Below, one piece after another: positions 12,046 through 21,464 of a DNA stretch of 64,000 nt. The position numbers were made by a program, and so were the translations under genes. The notes beneath the pieces are model-generated. The model did not search any database and was not told the DNA's origin. It saw only the letters and a list, made by a program, of their open reading frames with translations. Origin of the DNA: Coemansia sp. RSA 487 (lineage: Eukaryota > Kickxellomycota > Kickxellomycetes > Kickxellales > Kickxellaceae); assembly GCA_027577595.1 (NCBI GenBank), contig JANBRJ010000031.1:106627-170626 (forward strand). The letters are read 5' to 3'. Every line of letters begins with the position of its first letter. The stretch's first letter is position 1.

Positions 12046-14292
12046 ATGGTCGGCCAGCAGAGAGCAGGCACGCTCAAGGCGTTTGTTCGCGTCAGCAAGA
12101 ACAGCAATGGCGCAACGGTTGATGGCAAGAGGGCCAGCGCTACGAGAGGAAAGCAAGAAGCACCGGCGACTGTTTCAAGTAAGCGTATGTCCACACGCAG
12201 CCAGTCGGCAAAGAACGATACGGAGGAAATAAAGTCTGCTGTTGACACAGAGGAGAAACCTGCCAGTGTGCGCAAGCGCAAGTCGGGAAACGTGGTCCAG
12301 AGCCAGGCGAAACGCGTAGCTACCAAGGTTGCGTCTGCGGCCAAATCGTCCGTGGCGGCGTTGGTAACGCCTACAAAGAGAAAGGCCACCACCATTGGAG
12401 CGTACTTTCCTTCCTCGCCTGTGGCTACTGCTTCCTCGCGCAGTAAGGACAACAATCCTAGCGACAATAGTCTTGGGGATGTGAGTACGAATAGCGAAAA
12501 GCAGCAGTCTGAGCTGCTCCCCATCTCTGAGGATACCTCTGAGAAGCCTCTGACGACAATCGTAGACAAGGAGCACAGCGACATTGTACAGCAGTCTACT
12601 AGTGCTGAGTTCAAGGAGAAGGATACTGCTGAGGATCCTGAAATGATGAAGAAGACCACACTTAGATCCAAGACCAACGCGCTTCTTGAAAAGCTGCGCA
12701 ACCGCAAGCGTCCATCATCCAAGGATGACAACGAAAACGACGATGGCGGTGCACAGCCAGAAAGAGACAGTAAGATCGCTACGACGACAGTATCGCCTGC
12801 GATTCCTTTGGAGGCGGCTGAGCCCAACAAGATCAGCGTCACGCGGGCCATCCAGGAGCGCATCAGAGAACGTCGCGAAGCCACCAATAGCAAAGGACAG
12901 CGCCAGCCAGAAACCACCGACCATGATGGAGCCAAATTCGAGGCAGCACGGGTCAAGAGTGCGGCCGATGCGCAAATGCAAGAGCTCAAGCGGCAGTTTG
13001 TGCTGATCCAGTCGCGGGCCACAGACACGCGTGCGCCGCTGAGCAGCGAGCTCCGCAAGCTGGACGAGCTGTTCCAGGGGCTTGAGCACGTGGCGCTGTT
13101 TGGCGGACAGGCGGGAAGCAGAAGCGCCGGCGTTGTTTACCACAAGGTGCGCAAGGGCGTCGAGTCCATGGCGAAGCGTACGTTTGGGTGGAAGGAGCTG
13201 GGCCAGATCCTGGCCATCTACCCCGACGCCTACTCGTACGAGCCCGTTACAACTACTAACGAGGGCCGCCGCGTCACATCGGTTGTTCTGACGCCGCTGG
13301 CGCAGGGCGTTGACCTGGCTGTCGGTATGGAGAGGCGCCGCGACGAGTTCAGGCGCAGGCTTGTGGCCCGCGTCGCTGACGCACATGCCCGCTTCCTGGT
13401 CGACCGCGGGTTCTCTGTAGGCGACATCGGATCTGCGGCCGTTGCTGCTGCTGGCTGGCACCCGTTGTTTGACATCGAATCAACGCCCAAAGTCGCTCCG
13501 ATCCCGCTGCCACCGGCGCCGGCGCCCAGGGCTACTGCGGCAGGTGCCATTTCTGCCTCTATGAAGCAGCAGCCTGGCCCTGTGGCGATGTTTGACAAGA
13601 ACAAGCTCAAGCATCTGCTTGGAATGCGCAGCACCAACCCCAGCAACAGCGACACTGCACCGGACCAAGCAGCAAGCACCAGCAATGCGAGCGAAAGTGC
13701 CGCTACCAGCAGAAGCGCCGCGGCTGCTCTTGGGCTGCCAACACCCTCAGACTCGCCCGTCATGCACCCCTCCGCTATGGCGACTAAGGACAGTAGCAGT
13801 GACCCACCGTCGTCCGCCACGAAGAAGATCAAAAAATCGCTAGCGTCCGGCGCCAAGGGCCTGCTTGAGCGGATCCGTGCAAAGCAGCGCGCAAAGGAGG
13901 CAGCCGTGCAGATGGCGTCGGGCTCGGCCATCCCGCTGTCGACGCGGTCGATGCATTCGCGGCTTCCGGCGGTACTCGACGCAATATCATTCCTTTACTA
14001 CTCGGAGCGCAAGAGCGTCATGTCATTCTACTACGTCACAGAAAAAATTGGCGAGTCAAAGAGCCTGGATCGCCCCGACGCTATCGAGCACATTGTTGCG
14101 TTGGCCAGGTTTGTCCCCGAGTGGTGCACAATTGTCGATAACGAAAGGAAGACGACGGATGGCGATGCTGCTCCTGCTCCTGCTCCTGCTTCTGCGCCGT
14201 CGCCCGATGCTAGGCTGAAGATTGTACGTGCACTCAGCGCCAAGGAGGCGAAGGAGAAGCTTGCTGCCAAGATCGCGTCTCTTTCCAGCTAA
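12046..14292 (+). CDS. CDT1: DNA replication licensing factor Cdt1
   Basis: Loads the MCM2-7 helicase at origins in G1 together with ORC and Cdc6. Single exon, 748 aa, ATG at 12046. The N-terminal 320 residues are disordered and basic. A stretch at 113-121 (KATTIGAYF) resembles a degenerate PCNA-interacting (PIP) box: Ile, then aromatic Tyr-Phe at the right spacing, but without the leading Gln. The Cdt1 central winged helix lies near 335-475 (LDELFQGLEHVALFGG, TFGWKELGQILAIYPDAY). The C-terminal MCM-binding winged helix lies near 640-715 (LPAVLDAISFLYYSERK). The order matches metazoan and fission-yeast Cdt1, and the length exceeds human Cdt1 because of the linkers. It is convergent with the PKA regulatory subunit gene, with 187 bp between stops. 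Confidence 0.88.
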   Translation: MVGQQRAGTLKAFVRVSKNSNGATVDGKRASATRGKQEAPATVSSKRMSTRSQSAKNDTEEIKSAVDTEEKPASVRKRKSGNVVQSQAKRVATKVASAAKSSVAALVTPTKRKATTIGAYFPSSPVATASSRSKDNNPSDNSLGDVSTNSEKQQSELLPISEDTSEKPLTTIVDKEHSDIVQQSTSAEFKEKDTAEDPEMMKKTTLRSKTNALLEKLRNRKRPSSKDDNENDDGGAQPERDSKIATTTVSPAIPLEAAEPNKISVTRAIQERIRERREATNSKGQRQPETTDHDGAKFEAARVKSAADAQMQELKRQFVLIQSRATDTRAPLSSELRKLDELFQGLEHVALFGGQAGSRSAGVVYHKVRKGVESMAKRTFGWKELGQILAIYPDAYSYEPVTTTNEGRRVTSVVLTPLAQGVDLAVGMERRRDEFRRRLVARVADAHARFLVDRGFSVGDIGSAAVAAAGWHPLFDIESTPKVAPIPLPPAPAPRATAAGAISASMKQQPGPVAMFDKNKLKHLLGMRSTNPSNSDTAPDQAASTSNASESAATSRSAAAALGLPTPSDSPVMHPSAMATKDSSSDPPSSATKKIKKSLASGAKGLLERIRAKQRAKEAAVQMASGSAIPLSTRSMHSRLPAVLDAISFLYYSERKSVMSFYYVTEKIGESKSLDRPDAIEHIVALARFVPEWCTIVDNERKTTDGDAAPAPAPASAPSPDARLKIVRALSAKEAKEKLAAKIASLSS

Positions 14293-14479
14293 ATGTTGCT
14301 TTTTTTCTATCCCCTTCCAGCAGAGCTAGTGGCCATGTTTTGGATCTGCCAGGGTCAAATCTTATAATATATTGCTGTGTGAAATTTGCGTGTGGCTGAG
14401 ACAAGGAGTGAAAAGCCAGGAAAAAAAAATAGAGACAGGTGATGAAAGCAGAAACCAAACCAGAACGCACTGGAGACGC

Positions 14480-16042
14480 TCAGGGCGTTTTCAGGGACTG
14501 GATGTGCATGTAATTTCCTGCTTCGCGCCTGATGATGTTGATGACTGGGCCGAGCAGACGGTCAAACGCATCCTTGCTCATGCGTGCGCACTTGGTGCGG
14601 CTGCCAGCCACAAGCGTCGCCTGGCGTGGCTGATTGTCCAGCAGTGCGAGCTCGCCAAAGTATCCGCCCTGGCTGAGCGACGGGTACTCGCGCGTCACAC
14701 CGTCAGAATCGGTCTTGTACACGCGCACGGTGCCCGTCTCGATCAGGAAGAAGTTGTCGCCGGGGTCGCCCTGCTTGACGATTGTCTCGTTGTCGCCGTA
14801 TGTCACCGACTCCAGCGCATCGGCGATCTTCTGGCGCTCGTACGGCTCAAGCGACTTGAGCAGCGGAACCGTCTCCAGGAACCGCTCGTACAGGCGGCGC
14901 TTGCGCGACGTGCGCTCCATCAGCAGGCTGCGGAACGTGATGCGGTCCAGCGCCCACAGCGTGGAGTCCGATGTGGCTGTGACGGTGGCGGCGCGTGGCG
15001 CGTTGTACATCAGCGCCAGCTCGCCAAAGCTGCCGCTGTCTGCAACCACTGCAACCTTGACGGGAGGGCTCTCCGCCTCGCCCTTGCGCACAAAAATATC
15101 GAACGATCCCTTCTCGACAATGTAGAAGTAGTCGCCGACGCCGCCCTGGACGATTACGCTCTGGCTGTTCGTGACGTGCTTTTCCTCCATTGCATCCACC
15201 ACGTCGCGATACGAGTCCTCGTCCAGATTCTTGAACAGAAAGTTGTTGGCCAGTGCGTCGCGGATGCGCTGCTTCTGCGCCTCAGTCTTGGGCACGAACT
15301 TCTTCTTGTACTCGGGCTCAGTCGTCGGATTCATCGATTCAGCCGACACGCTGAAGCGCCGCCCCGCAAACGGCTGGACGCTGCCGGCTGGCGGCACAGA
15401 CACGAGGCTCGAAAACTTGTCGCGCGCCTCTTCTTTATCTTCTTCGTCGTCGTCGTCGTCGTCGACCTTCATTTCATCATCAGCCGCCGAAGCCACCGCT
15501 GTTGGCTGCTGTTGCTGTTGTTGCTGCTGCTGCGATCCAAAGCTAAAGTTGGGGTTGATCATGGTGTGCATCGAGCTGCTCTGTCCGCTGCTCCACGCGT
15601 GCTCCGACGCCTGTCGCAGCGACGGATTCCCATCATCTGCACCGTCGCGTGCCTCGGGCCCCGACTCGCGTGGAGGCTCCTGCCGCATCGACAACGATGA
15701 CGATGGCGATCCTGCTGCTGCTGCTGCTGCTGAAGCGCTGGCGCTTGATGCTGACATCGCCCCGGTTGCCGTACTGGCAACTGACGCCGAAACGCCCCGC
15801 CCTGCAGTAGTGCCGGTGCCCGCAGGGCCTGAGGAGTCCAGGATGCCCGGGTTCATCTTGACCAGCTCCAGAAGCCCCTCGCGCTGCTCTGACAGCTTCT
15901 GATGGAAGTGCGTCGAGCAGAACTGGTACACGTCCGACGGCCGGCGTCTGAAGATGGCGTCTCGCAGCTCGGCCAGTACCTCGCTGTACTCAGCCTCGTG
16001 CTCGTGGTTGGCGTCGCTGAGCGTTGTTTTCTCAGAGTCCAT
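14480..16042 (-). CDS. BCY1: cAMP-dependent protein kinase regulatory subunit
   Basis: Inhibits the PKA catalytic subunit until cAMP binds. Single exon, 520 aa from the ATG at 16042; the same frame extends five codons upstream only to a GTG, so the ATG is preferred. The RIIa dimerisation/docking helices lie near 19-60 (YSEVLAELRDAIFRRRPSDV). A low-complexity region with Ala, Ser, poly-Gln and poly-Asp follows. The inhibitor sequence RRFSV near residue 228 carries Ser at the phospho-acceptor position, so it is a substrate-type (RII/Bcy1-like) site, not a pseudosubstrate. Two cyclic-nucleotide-binding domains follow, near 275-390 (GSFGELALMYNAPRAATV) and 395-510 (GYFGELALLDNQPRQATL). The FGELAL...PRAAT phosphate-binding cassette is intact in both. 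Confidence 0.96.
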   Translation of the reverse strand: MDSEKTTLSDANHEHEAEYSEVLAELRDAIFRRRPSDVYQFCSTHFHQKLSEQREGLLELVKMNPGILDSSGPAGTGTTAGRGVSASVASTATGAMSASSASASAAAAAAGSPSSSLSMRQEPPRESGPEARDGADDGNPSLRQASEHAWSSGQSSSMHTMINPNFSFGSQQQQQQQQQPTAVASAADDEMKVDDDDDDEEDKEEARDKFSSLVSVPPAGSVQPFAGRRFSVSAESMNPTTEPEYKKKFVPKTEAQKQRIRDALANNFLFKNLDEDSYRDVVDAMEEKHVTNSQSVIVQGGVGDYFYIVEKGSFDIFVRKGEAESPPVKVAVVADSGSFGELALMYNAPRAATVTATSDSTLWALDRITFRSLLMERTSRKRRLYERFLETVPLLKSLEPYERQKIADALESVTYGDNETIVKQGDPGDNFFLIETGTVRVYKTDSDGVTREYPSLSQGGYFGELALLDNQPRQATLVAGSRTKCARMSKDAFDRLLGPVINIIRREAGNYMHIQSLKTP

Positions 16043-16325
16043 TTGCGGTGTGTGCACTGGACGTCTTTTCCCTTAAGAAAGAGCTGCTGCTGCTTTAAAA
16101 GAATAAAAAGTAATCTGACGAGGCAAATGCGCAGAATGCGTCGTGGCCCTATACCTCTGCGAAAAATAAGTCGAGGGATGGGTAGTATATACTTTGAACA
16201 AGAGAAATAAGAAAAGAGTGAACGTGGGATTGAACTTGTGCCAGCCAGGGCAAAAGCAGTGGCTGAATGGTGGTTGGTTGGGTGTCGCGTATTTGTTGCC
16301 AGGGTCTGGACACCAGCAAAAGAAA

Positions 16326-16350
16326 GAGAGGAGAGGAGAGGAGAGGAGAG
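16326..16350 (+). repeat. Pentanucleotide microsatellite (GAGAG-type, about 5 units)
   Basis: A short uninterrupted purine tandem repeat inside the BCY1/CGR1 divergent promoter. Confidence 0.6.
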
Positions 16351-16640
16351 GCTGGTGCTGCCTGCTTTTGAGCGGGGTGTCAACACAGACGCCAGACAGC
16401 ATGCTCTTGCGCCATTTGTGCTCACTTCTGCTGTGGCACAACCCTTGTCCGAAGGGGGAAGCCAAAAAGGCTGTGGCGGCAGAACAGCATCACAATCGTT
16501 GCGCCTGCTCTTGATCAGTAATCTGATTTGTAGACCAATCCTGGATCAATGGGAGAAAAAAGCGACACTTTTTTTCTGTTTCGTTTTTCCACCATCTGCT
16601 TCTCTCGCTTTCACATACCAGGACAAAAACCTATTTTATC

Positions 16641-16651
16641 TATATATATAT
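16641..16651 (+). promoter_or_regulatory. TATA-like element for CGR1
   Basis: Alternating TATATATATA run about 45 bp upstream of the CGR1 start codon, at a reasonable distance for a TATA box or AT-rich initiation region. Confidence 0.4.
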
Positions 16652-16694
16652 TCTGCCTTTTGTAAATTGACACTTCCTGTCGAGACGAGTAGCA

Positions 16695-17063
16695 ATGGAA
16701 AACGAAGTAAATAAGGTATCACAGACGACTGGCAGCAGCGAGCCACTTCGTCGGGTCAGTGGCAAGGTGTGGAAGGCTGCAAAGAAACCCACACATCGAT
16801 CGATGATGCCAAAGACGCTGAGGCGGTCGTACGAGCAGCGCATCCGCGAGGCGCGCGAGCACAAGGCGTTCAAGCAGATTGAGAAGGGGATGAGGGATGA
16901 GAAGGAGGCAAAGCGGCAGGCGCACGTAGCAAAGATCGTCGAGCGCCGGAAAAAGCGCGAGGAGGCAGAACGCCTGGCCACCCAGCAGGAGAAGATGTCG
17001 CTGCGCAAGCGGATGCGTGTCAAGCGCAAGGAACTGAAGAACCGGGCGCATGCAAAGCACTGA
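16695..17063 (+). CDS. CGR1: rRNA-processing protein Cgr1 family
   Basis: Small nucleolar protein needed for 60S pre-rRNA processing. Single exon, 122 aa, very basic and mostly one long helix. The family signature is visible: RVSGKVWKAAKKPTHRSMM near the N-terminus, then charged Lys/Arg/Glu coiled coil (AKIVERRKKREEAERL) and a basic tail (RKRMRVKRKELKNR). Length matches yeast Cgr1 (about 120 aa). It is divergent from BCY1 and followed 580 bp later by the RhoGDI gene on the same strand. Confidence 0.92.
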   Translation: MENEVNKVSQTTGSSEPLRRVSGKVWKAAKKPTHRSMMPKTLRRSYEQRIREAREHKAFKQIEKGMRDEKEAKRQAHVAKIVERRKKREEAERLATQQEKMSLRKRMRVKRKELKNRAHAKH

Positions 17064-17644
17064 GTTCATTGCGCCGCTGCACTATGTAATTGTCCTTTCG
17101 CAAAAAAAGAGCTTGCTGCAGTTTCTCACAGCCCTGTTTTAGTTGTGCTAATGCATGTTTTAGCAAGATAATATATACACCAGAAACTTACGAAACCTCT
17201 GCCTTAAGATGTTCCAGCCAATGAGCGCCAGCTTTATTTTTATGAGAGTTCCTTGCTTTAAAATGTTTGTTTTTGTTTTGGCATGTATCAAGCCCTATGA
17301 AAGATACACAGAACATGTTTAATGAGGAGCAGATAGGCTCTTTATCTTCATCTTCATCCTCTCCTAGCTGTGCCAGTGCTGCTCTGTCCCAGATGTATGA
17401 CAGCCAAAAAAAACGAAAAGAAAGCGAGTGTTGGAAAGGGGGCGGCCAGTGCAGAGAAGTCAGAAACCCCTTTGCTCCAACGAGCACATTTGGACAGGGC
17501 CATATTTGCATCTTTCCTTGTGTTGTCTTTACACTTGTTCATCTCTTTCTTTTTTTATCCAACTTACTCTCCTTTTTATCTTTTAAAGTGTACTTTTTTT
17601 TTGTGAAACACTGCTTGCAATCTCTATTTGCGTGAATATTAAAA
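17064..17644. promoter_or_regulatory. Intergenic 0.58 kb upstream of RhoGDI
   Basis: 3' flank of CGR1 followed by a C/T-rich and T-rich promoter (about 17515-17630) before the RhoGDI ATG. No supported gene. Confidence 0.4.
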
Positions 17645-18402
17645 ATGTCTCAGCAGGAAAACGTTGACGAGCTTGTTGCCACCCAGACCGAGGGCTACAA
17701 GGTTGGTGAGAAGAAGGACATCAACGAGCTCAAGGAGCTTGATGCCAACGACGAGTCGCTGAACAAGTGGAAGGCCTCGCTTGGCCTTACCGGGACCGCC
17801 AAAGGTAAGCGTGGCAGCAGTCTCCTTTTCTCTCTGGTTGCACGCGCTTGTGTGTACATGAACACCAGCGCTGGGGAGGGGCTAGTGCTCCAGTGCCAAA
17901 TTCACATCTGTCACTAAATGACTGTGTTTGCTTTTGCTTTTGCTTTTGTTTTTGTTGTGTGTTTGCTGTAGAGCGCTTCCCCGACGACAAGCGCACCGTT
18001 ATTGTCCAGGCGCTTGTTTTGCAGTCCGAGGGCAGGGAAGTGGTCATGGACGTCTCGTCTCCAGAGGCCATCCAGAGGCTCCAGGACAAGCCCCTCGTCA
18101 TCAAGGAGGGCGTCGACTACACCTTCAAGATCAGGTTTGTGGTGCAGCGCGAGATGGTCACGGGCCTCAAGTTCCTCCAGCAGATCAAGCGCATGGGCCT
18201 CACCGTCGAAAAGATGGAGGTGATGTGCGGGAGCTACGGCCCCAAGTACGAGGACCAGGAGCGCGAGTTCCCAACCAACAAGGCGCCCTCGGGGATGATG
18301 GCCCGCGGCTCGTACACCATCAGGAGCAAGTTTGTTGACGACGACAACAATGCGCACTTGGAGTGGGCCTGGCCCATGGAGATCAAGAAGGAGTGGGAGT
18401 AG
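17645..18402 (+). CDS. RDI1: Rho GDP-dissociation inhibitor
   Basis: Extracts prenylated Rho/Cdc42/Rac GTPases from membranes and keeps them GDP-bound in the cytosol. Exons 17645-17804 and 17972-18402; intron 17805-17971 (donor GTAAGC, acceptor GCTGTAG, phase 1) contains a TTTTGC tandem tract. Product 196 aa, the usual length for fungal Rdi1. The N-terminal helical regulatory arm includes ELDANDESLNKWKASLGL. The immunoglobulin-like prenyl-binding fold follows (VIKEGVDYTFKIRFVV, GLKFLQQIKRMGL, MCGSYGPK, PSGMMARGSYTIRSKFVDDD). It ends with the family's conserved WAWPMEIKKEW. Confidence 0.97.
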
Positions 18403-18849
18403 CCGGTGCTCTTCCTTTCTTTTCTACATACTTACTCTTCATTGATCCATCTCTTTCTTTTTCTGTTCTACCTTTTTGTTGTCCTCTTCTAAATCGATGA
18501 ATGCCTTCGTTTATTCACAAAGCATGCGGAAAAAAAAACCAAGACCATTCCTATGCTCACGTGTTTGCAAGCAGCAGATGAATCTGCTTGTAATATTGTT
18601 TGTTTTGACTGCTTCAGCCAATCAGTGCCTGCTGCTTGTCTTGACCATTGACTGTACCCTTTTATGCTTGATTCGCTGATCTCGCCGGTTTCGATCATCG
18701 TCGTTCCAGCTTTTTTTTTTGGCAAGATGCAATAGCCTTTTTGAAACGCTTGGAGCAAGACGAAGCTCTGTTTATTCTGCTTTCTTTTTTCATGGCTTTA
18801 CCCTTCTCCGTAGCTTTACATGAACACTCCTTTATAAATAGCCAAGACC
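18403..18849. promoter_or_regulatory. Intergenic 0.45 kb upstream of the LYAR-like gene
   Basis: Pyrimidine-rich 3' flank of RhoGDI and a T-rich promoter. A TTTATAAATA box ends only about 10 bp before the LYAR-like ATG, close for a TATA element, so transcription may start at other AT-rich sites. No gene seen. Confidence 0.35.
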
Positions 18850-19485
18850 ATGGTGTCGTTTGTTTGCAACTATTGTCAGGATACGTTGAAAAAGGCCAAA
18901 CTCGATGTCCATGCCCAGCGCTGTCGAAACGCATCGTTTTCCTGCATCGACTGCGGTGTTGACTTTGAAGGCGCTTCATATCGCCAGCACACCTCGTGCA
19001 TTACAGAGTCTGAAAAGTACGAAGGCAAAAGCAAGCCCAAGAAGCAGCAACAAAAGAACAAGGAATCTAAGCAGAACTCTGCTGTACCATCACGCACTTC
19101 CGTTTCAACAGTCGATCAGCTGACAAAGAAGGCGCAAGCTATTGAAACTGACACACAGTCCGAAAACAATGCATCCAAGAGCAAGAAGCGCAAAGCGGTG
19201 GAGACAACGAGCAACAAATCTAGCAAAAAAGCGTCAAGCGCGGGGTGGGATTCGACAAACCTGCCCAACGACGCTGTTGATGCTCTCGTAAGTGCGATTA
19301 CCCATGTGGTTCAAACCCAGAAGTCTGAGAAAGCGTCATTCAAAACTCTAAAGAAGCAGTGTCTGAAATTGGCCGTTAATCATCCGAAAAGCAAGCTATC
19401 AGAGTCGGAAGCCAAGAAAAGTTTCAAAAAGGCAATATTCGAGGCGTTATCCACAGGAAAGGTTGCGCTGGCCAAGAATCAGTAG
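18850..19485 (+). CDS. LYAR: LYAR-type nucleolar zinc-finger protein
   Basis: Nucleolar protein linked to pre-rRNA processing and growth. Single exon, 211 aa. Two LYAR-type C2HC fingers at the N-terminus: C6, C9, H21, C25 and C32, C35, H47, C50, with the family core FSCIDCGVDFEG and YRQHTSCITESEKYEG. A Lys-rich low-complexity middle with nuclear-localisation-like clusters (SKKRKAVE) follows. The C-terminal winged-helix-like module seen in LYAR proteins starts at about residue 135 (WDSTNLPNDAVDALVSAI, FKTLKKQCLKLAV). The ATG is fixed because the first finger begins five residues after it. Confidence 0.93.
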   Translation: MVSFVCNYCQDTLKKAKLDVHAQRCRNASFSCIDCGVDFEGASYRQHTSCITESEKYEGKSKPKKQQQKNKESKQNSAVPSRTSVSTVDQLTKKAQAIETDTQSENNASKSKKRKAVETTSNKSSKKASSAGWDSTNLPNDAVDALVSAITHVVQTQKSEKASFKTLKKQCLKLAVNHPKSKLSESEAKKSFKKAIFEALSTGKVALAKNQ

Positions 19486-20116
19486 GCTATAGTCGTTCTC
19501 TTTTTTTTTTTAAAAAAAAAACCCCCCAGAACCCTTTGGCTTTTCTGCTTTTTCAGATTATACAAAATAATTAAACACATTCATTTTTTGTACACGTTTT
19601 GGAGTAGTGGCTTGATTCTAGCTGCATCTCGTCAGCTAGTGCCATGCTATTCAACAGACCAAGTGGGAGCTAAATGCATTTGCAATCCATTTGGACTTCG
19701 GCTCTATTTGGCTTTATAGTATAATTATTTAGAAACAAGTGCATAAATGCTGCTGTAGAACCAAGCAAATACAAGTGTACAAAATATATGGACAAACCAC
19801 TTATAACCTCCTGGGTAAGCTAAATAAATAGATTTATCCGTATACCGACATTCGACTAAATGTATAAAAGGCGACTTGTAGAAACATGATGTATCTCTCG
19901 TTGCCAAAGTCTTTTATTTTAATTAATAATATATGTTATTTCCAAACTTTCATCCTTAAAAATACTTTAGACATCTAGACACACCCTTGCTTTATATCCT
20001 ACTAGTGGTGTAATTATAATTATCTGATCTCAAGTATCAACACATTCAGCAACCTTTGAATTTTATAGCCTTTCTACGCAAACAGAAAACAAAAAAGACA
20101 AAATTCTGTCAAAGCA
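19486..20116. other. AT-rich intergenic 0.63 kb
   Basis: Starts with an 11-T/10-A run followed by six C (19501-19527), a short self-complementary tract just after the LYAR-like stop. A TATAAAAGG box lies at about 19863, but only a 30-codon ATG frame without features follows it. The AT-richness increases here relative to the flanking genes. No supported gene. Confidence 0.4.
19501..19527. repeat. Homopolymer palindrome T11-A10-C6
   Basis: Adjacent T and A runs form a perfect inverted repeat 15 bp after the stop codon at 19485. It may aid 3'-end formation or be slippage-prone sequence; no direct evidence for either. Confidence 0.5.
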
Positions 20117-20272
20117 ATGAGAAATATCGGTGTTTTCCTAGCTATATCGGTAGCAATCGCATTATCAAACGCGGCAATAATTAGAAGAAAAGATTGCATT
20201 CCATGTTCGGCACCAAGTAACCCTGGACCAAACGATTGCTGTGTCCCAGTTCCCCCAATTAGAGATCATTAA
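20117..20272 (+). CDS. Small secreted cysteine-containing peptide (51 aa), hypothetical
   Basis: Not a family I recognise. The 51-residue frame starts with a clear signal peptide (MRNIGVFLAISVAIALSNA) likely cut after Ala19 or Ala20. A dibasic RRK at 23-25 could be a Kex2-type site. The short mature part has four cysteines spaced C-x2-C-x10-C-C and is Pro-rich (VPVPP). It is the first of three small putative secreted cysteine peptides within 1.7 kb. Too short for homology; support is the signal sequence and the neighbourhood. Confidence 0.5.
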   Translation: MRNIGVFLAISVAIALSNAAIIRRKDCIPCSAPSNPGPNDCCVPVPPIRDH

Positions 20273-20390
20273 GACTATCCATCTTTGTTCCAGACCACTT
20301 TACCTTCATTTGTTTATTTTGTGGGCAAATGACATGTGTTTACTTTCGTTATTAAATACATTGCCGCCAATGAATATACAAGGCTTTACG

Positions 20391-20762
20391 TCAGCGTGTG
20401 TGCCTTTTTGAAGAAGACGTTAAAGATAATGTACTAGTTGGTGTAGCGGATTGAATTTGTGTGTCAGACAAGGCCTGCGACTGGTGCATTTGTCCTGTGC
20501 ATATCGTCATACATCGGACTAAGCAAAATCCACGTGGACAGTGCGGACAAAAGTAGTAACACCCGCTGCTGTCAGCCCTGCCAAATGCACTGGTGTTAAC
20601 ACTGTGGCTGGTTGATTGAGCTACCTTGTAGCCTGGAGATATTGTGTGGTGCGGATGATAGTTTCCTATATCCGCACTCGTGGATTCATGAGCATGCTGG
20701 GAACAATGAGCTGTGGGAAGCAGTAAAACCGAAGCCAATATTGCTATTGCTGCCGCTTTCAT
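20391..20762 (-). CDS. Small secreted cysteine-rich protein (123 aa), hypothetical
   Basis: Unrecognised. ATG at 20762 followed by a textbook signal peptide (MKAAAIAILASVLLLPTAHC). A His/Ser-rich propeptide-like stretch follows, then a compact core with six cysteines spaced C-x3-C-x2-C-x4-C-x3-C-x3-C (starting GCYYFCPHCPRGF), and a Ser/Thr-rich tail ending in KRHTR. The ATG codon, signal peptide, tight cysteine core and secreted-looking neighbours make it more credible than a chance frame. It could be an effector-like or antimicrobial-like peptide, but no function can be assigned. Confidence 0.6.
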   Translation of the reverse strand: MKAAAIAILASVLLLPTAHCSQHAHESTSADIGNYHPHHTISPGYKVAQSTSHSVNTSAFGRADSSGCYYFCPHCPRGFCLVRCMTICTGQMHQSQALSDTQIQSATPTSTLSLTSSSKRHTR

Positions 20763-21464
20763 CGTATTGTTTTGGTGCTATTGTTTGCTTTACCAGTATA
20801 CGGCTTTACACCAGTTTTGAATCGATATACTGATCCAAATGTGGATATTATGTGAAAAATAAGAGAAAATACGCTGTTTATAATACAAGTATATATTGTG
20901 TAGAGTACACAATGTACATACGAGTGTAATTCCGGAAGGAACACGGCTTCTCCGAATGTAAAAAAAAGGCAAAATATAACTTTTAATACGTGAGGATAAT
21001 TGCTGAAAGGTCGAATGTGCCCAAGAATAAATACGCACTCAAGGCATATTCGGCTGACGCAATGCGTATCTAAATTGGCGTGGCTTTTCATTGCATATGT
21101 GCAGTGCTTACTGCCGCCACGTTTATTCTCAATGTCAAGCCTTCTATTGAATAGTGCGGCCAGCGAGAACGGAAGATGGTCAGAAACAAAACAAGTCCTA
21201 CATTTTAATGGTAAACGTGACCTTATTCTATTTGTGACACTGTGTGTCAAACTAAAGTACACTTGTTACTTTTCCGCTGCGGAAATATGATTCAATATTA
21301 AAGGAAAAATTACAAAAAACAAACAAACAAAAATATTTTGGCCGAATTTTTTTTCTTTTTTTGACCAGTGTATAAAATAGATGGAGCACCAATAAATGCG
21401 AAAAAATGTAGAATTACAACCAACTATCACTCTACGGTGTGTATTGTTTTTTATTTTTACTGCA
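20763..21464. other. AT-rich intergenic 0.7 kb between divergent small secreted-protein genes
   Basis: Shared upstream region of the 20391-20762 (minus) and 21465-21785 (plus) genes. A TATAAAATAG box at 21371 is the likely TATA element for the plus-strand gene. Frames in between either start at non-ATG codons or lack features. Confidence 0.4.
21371..21380 (+). promoter_or_regulatory. TATA box of the 21465 small secreted-protein gene
   Basis: TATAAAATAG lies 25 bp before an in-frame ATG at 21396 and 94 bp before the ATG at 21465. The spacing leaves almost no leader for the first ATG, so the second is preferred as start. Confidence 0.45.

Larger units (their letters stand above)
16043..16694. 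promoter_or_regulatory. Divergent promoter BCY1/CGR1
   Basis: 652 bp between divergent start codons. Holds a purine pentamer microsatellite (about 16326-16350) and, on the + strand, a TATA-like run at 16641-16651, about 45 bp before the CGR1 ATG. No gene seen. Confidence 0.45.

Noticed and set aside
14372-15700. Long frame (about 440 codons) on the plus strand opposite the PKA regulatory subunit gene
   Set aside because: It is a mirror of a high-GC3 coding region, with low-complexity Leu/Arg content and no domain. The minus strand has a clear full-length gene.
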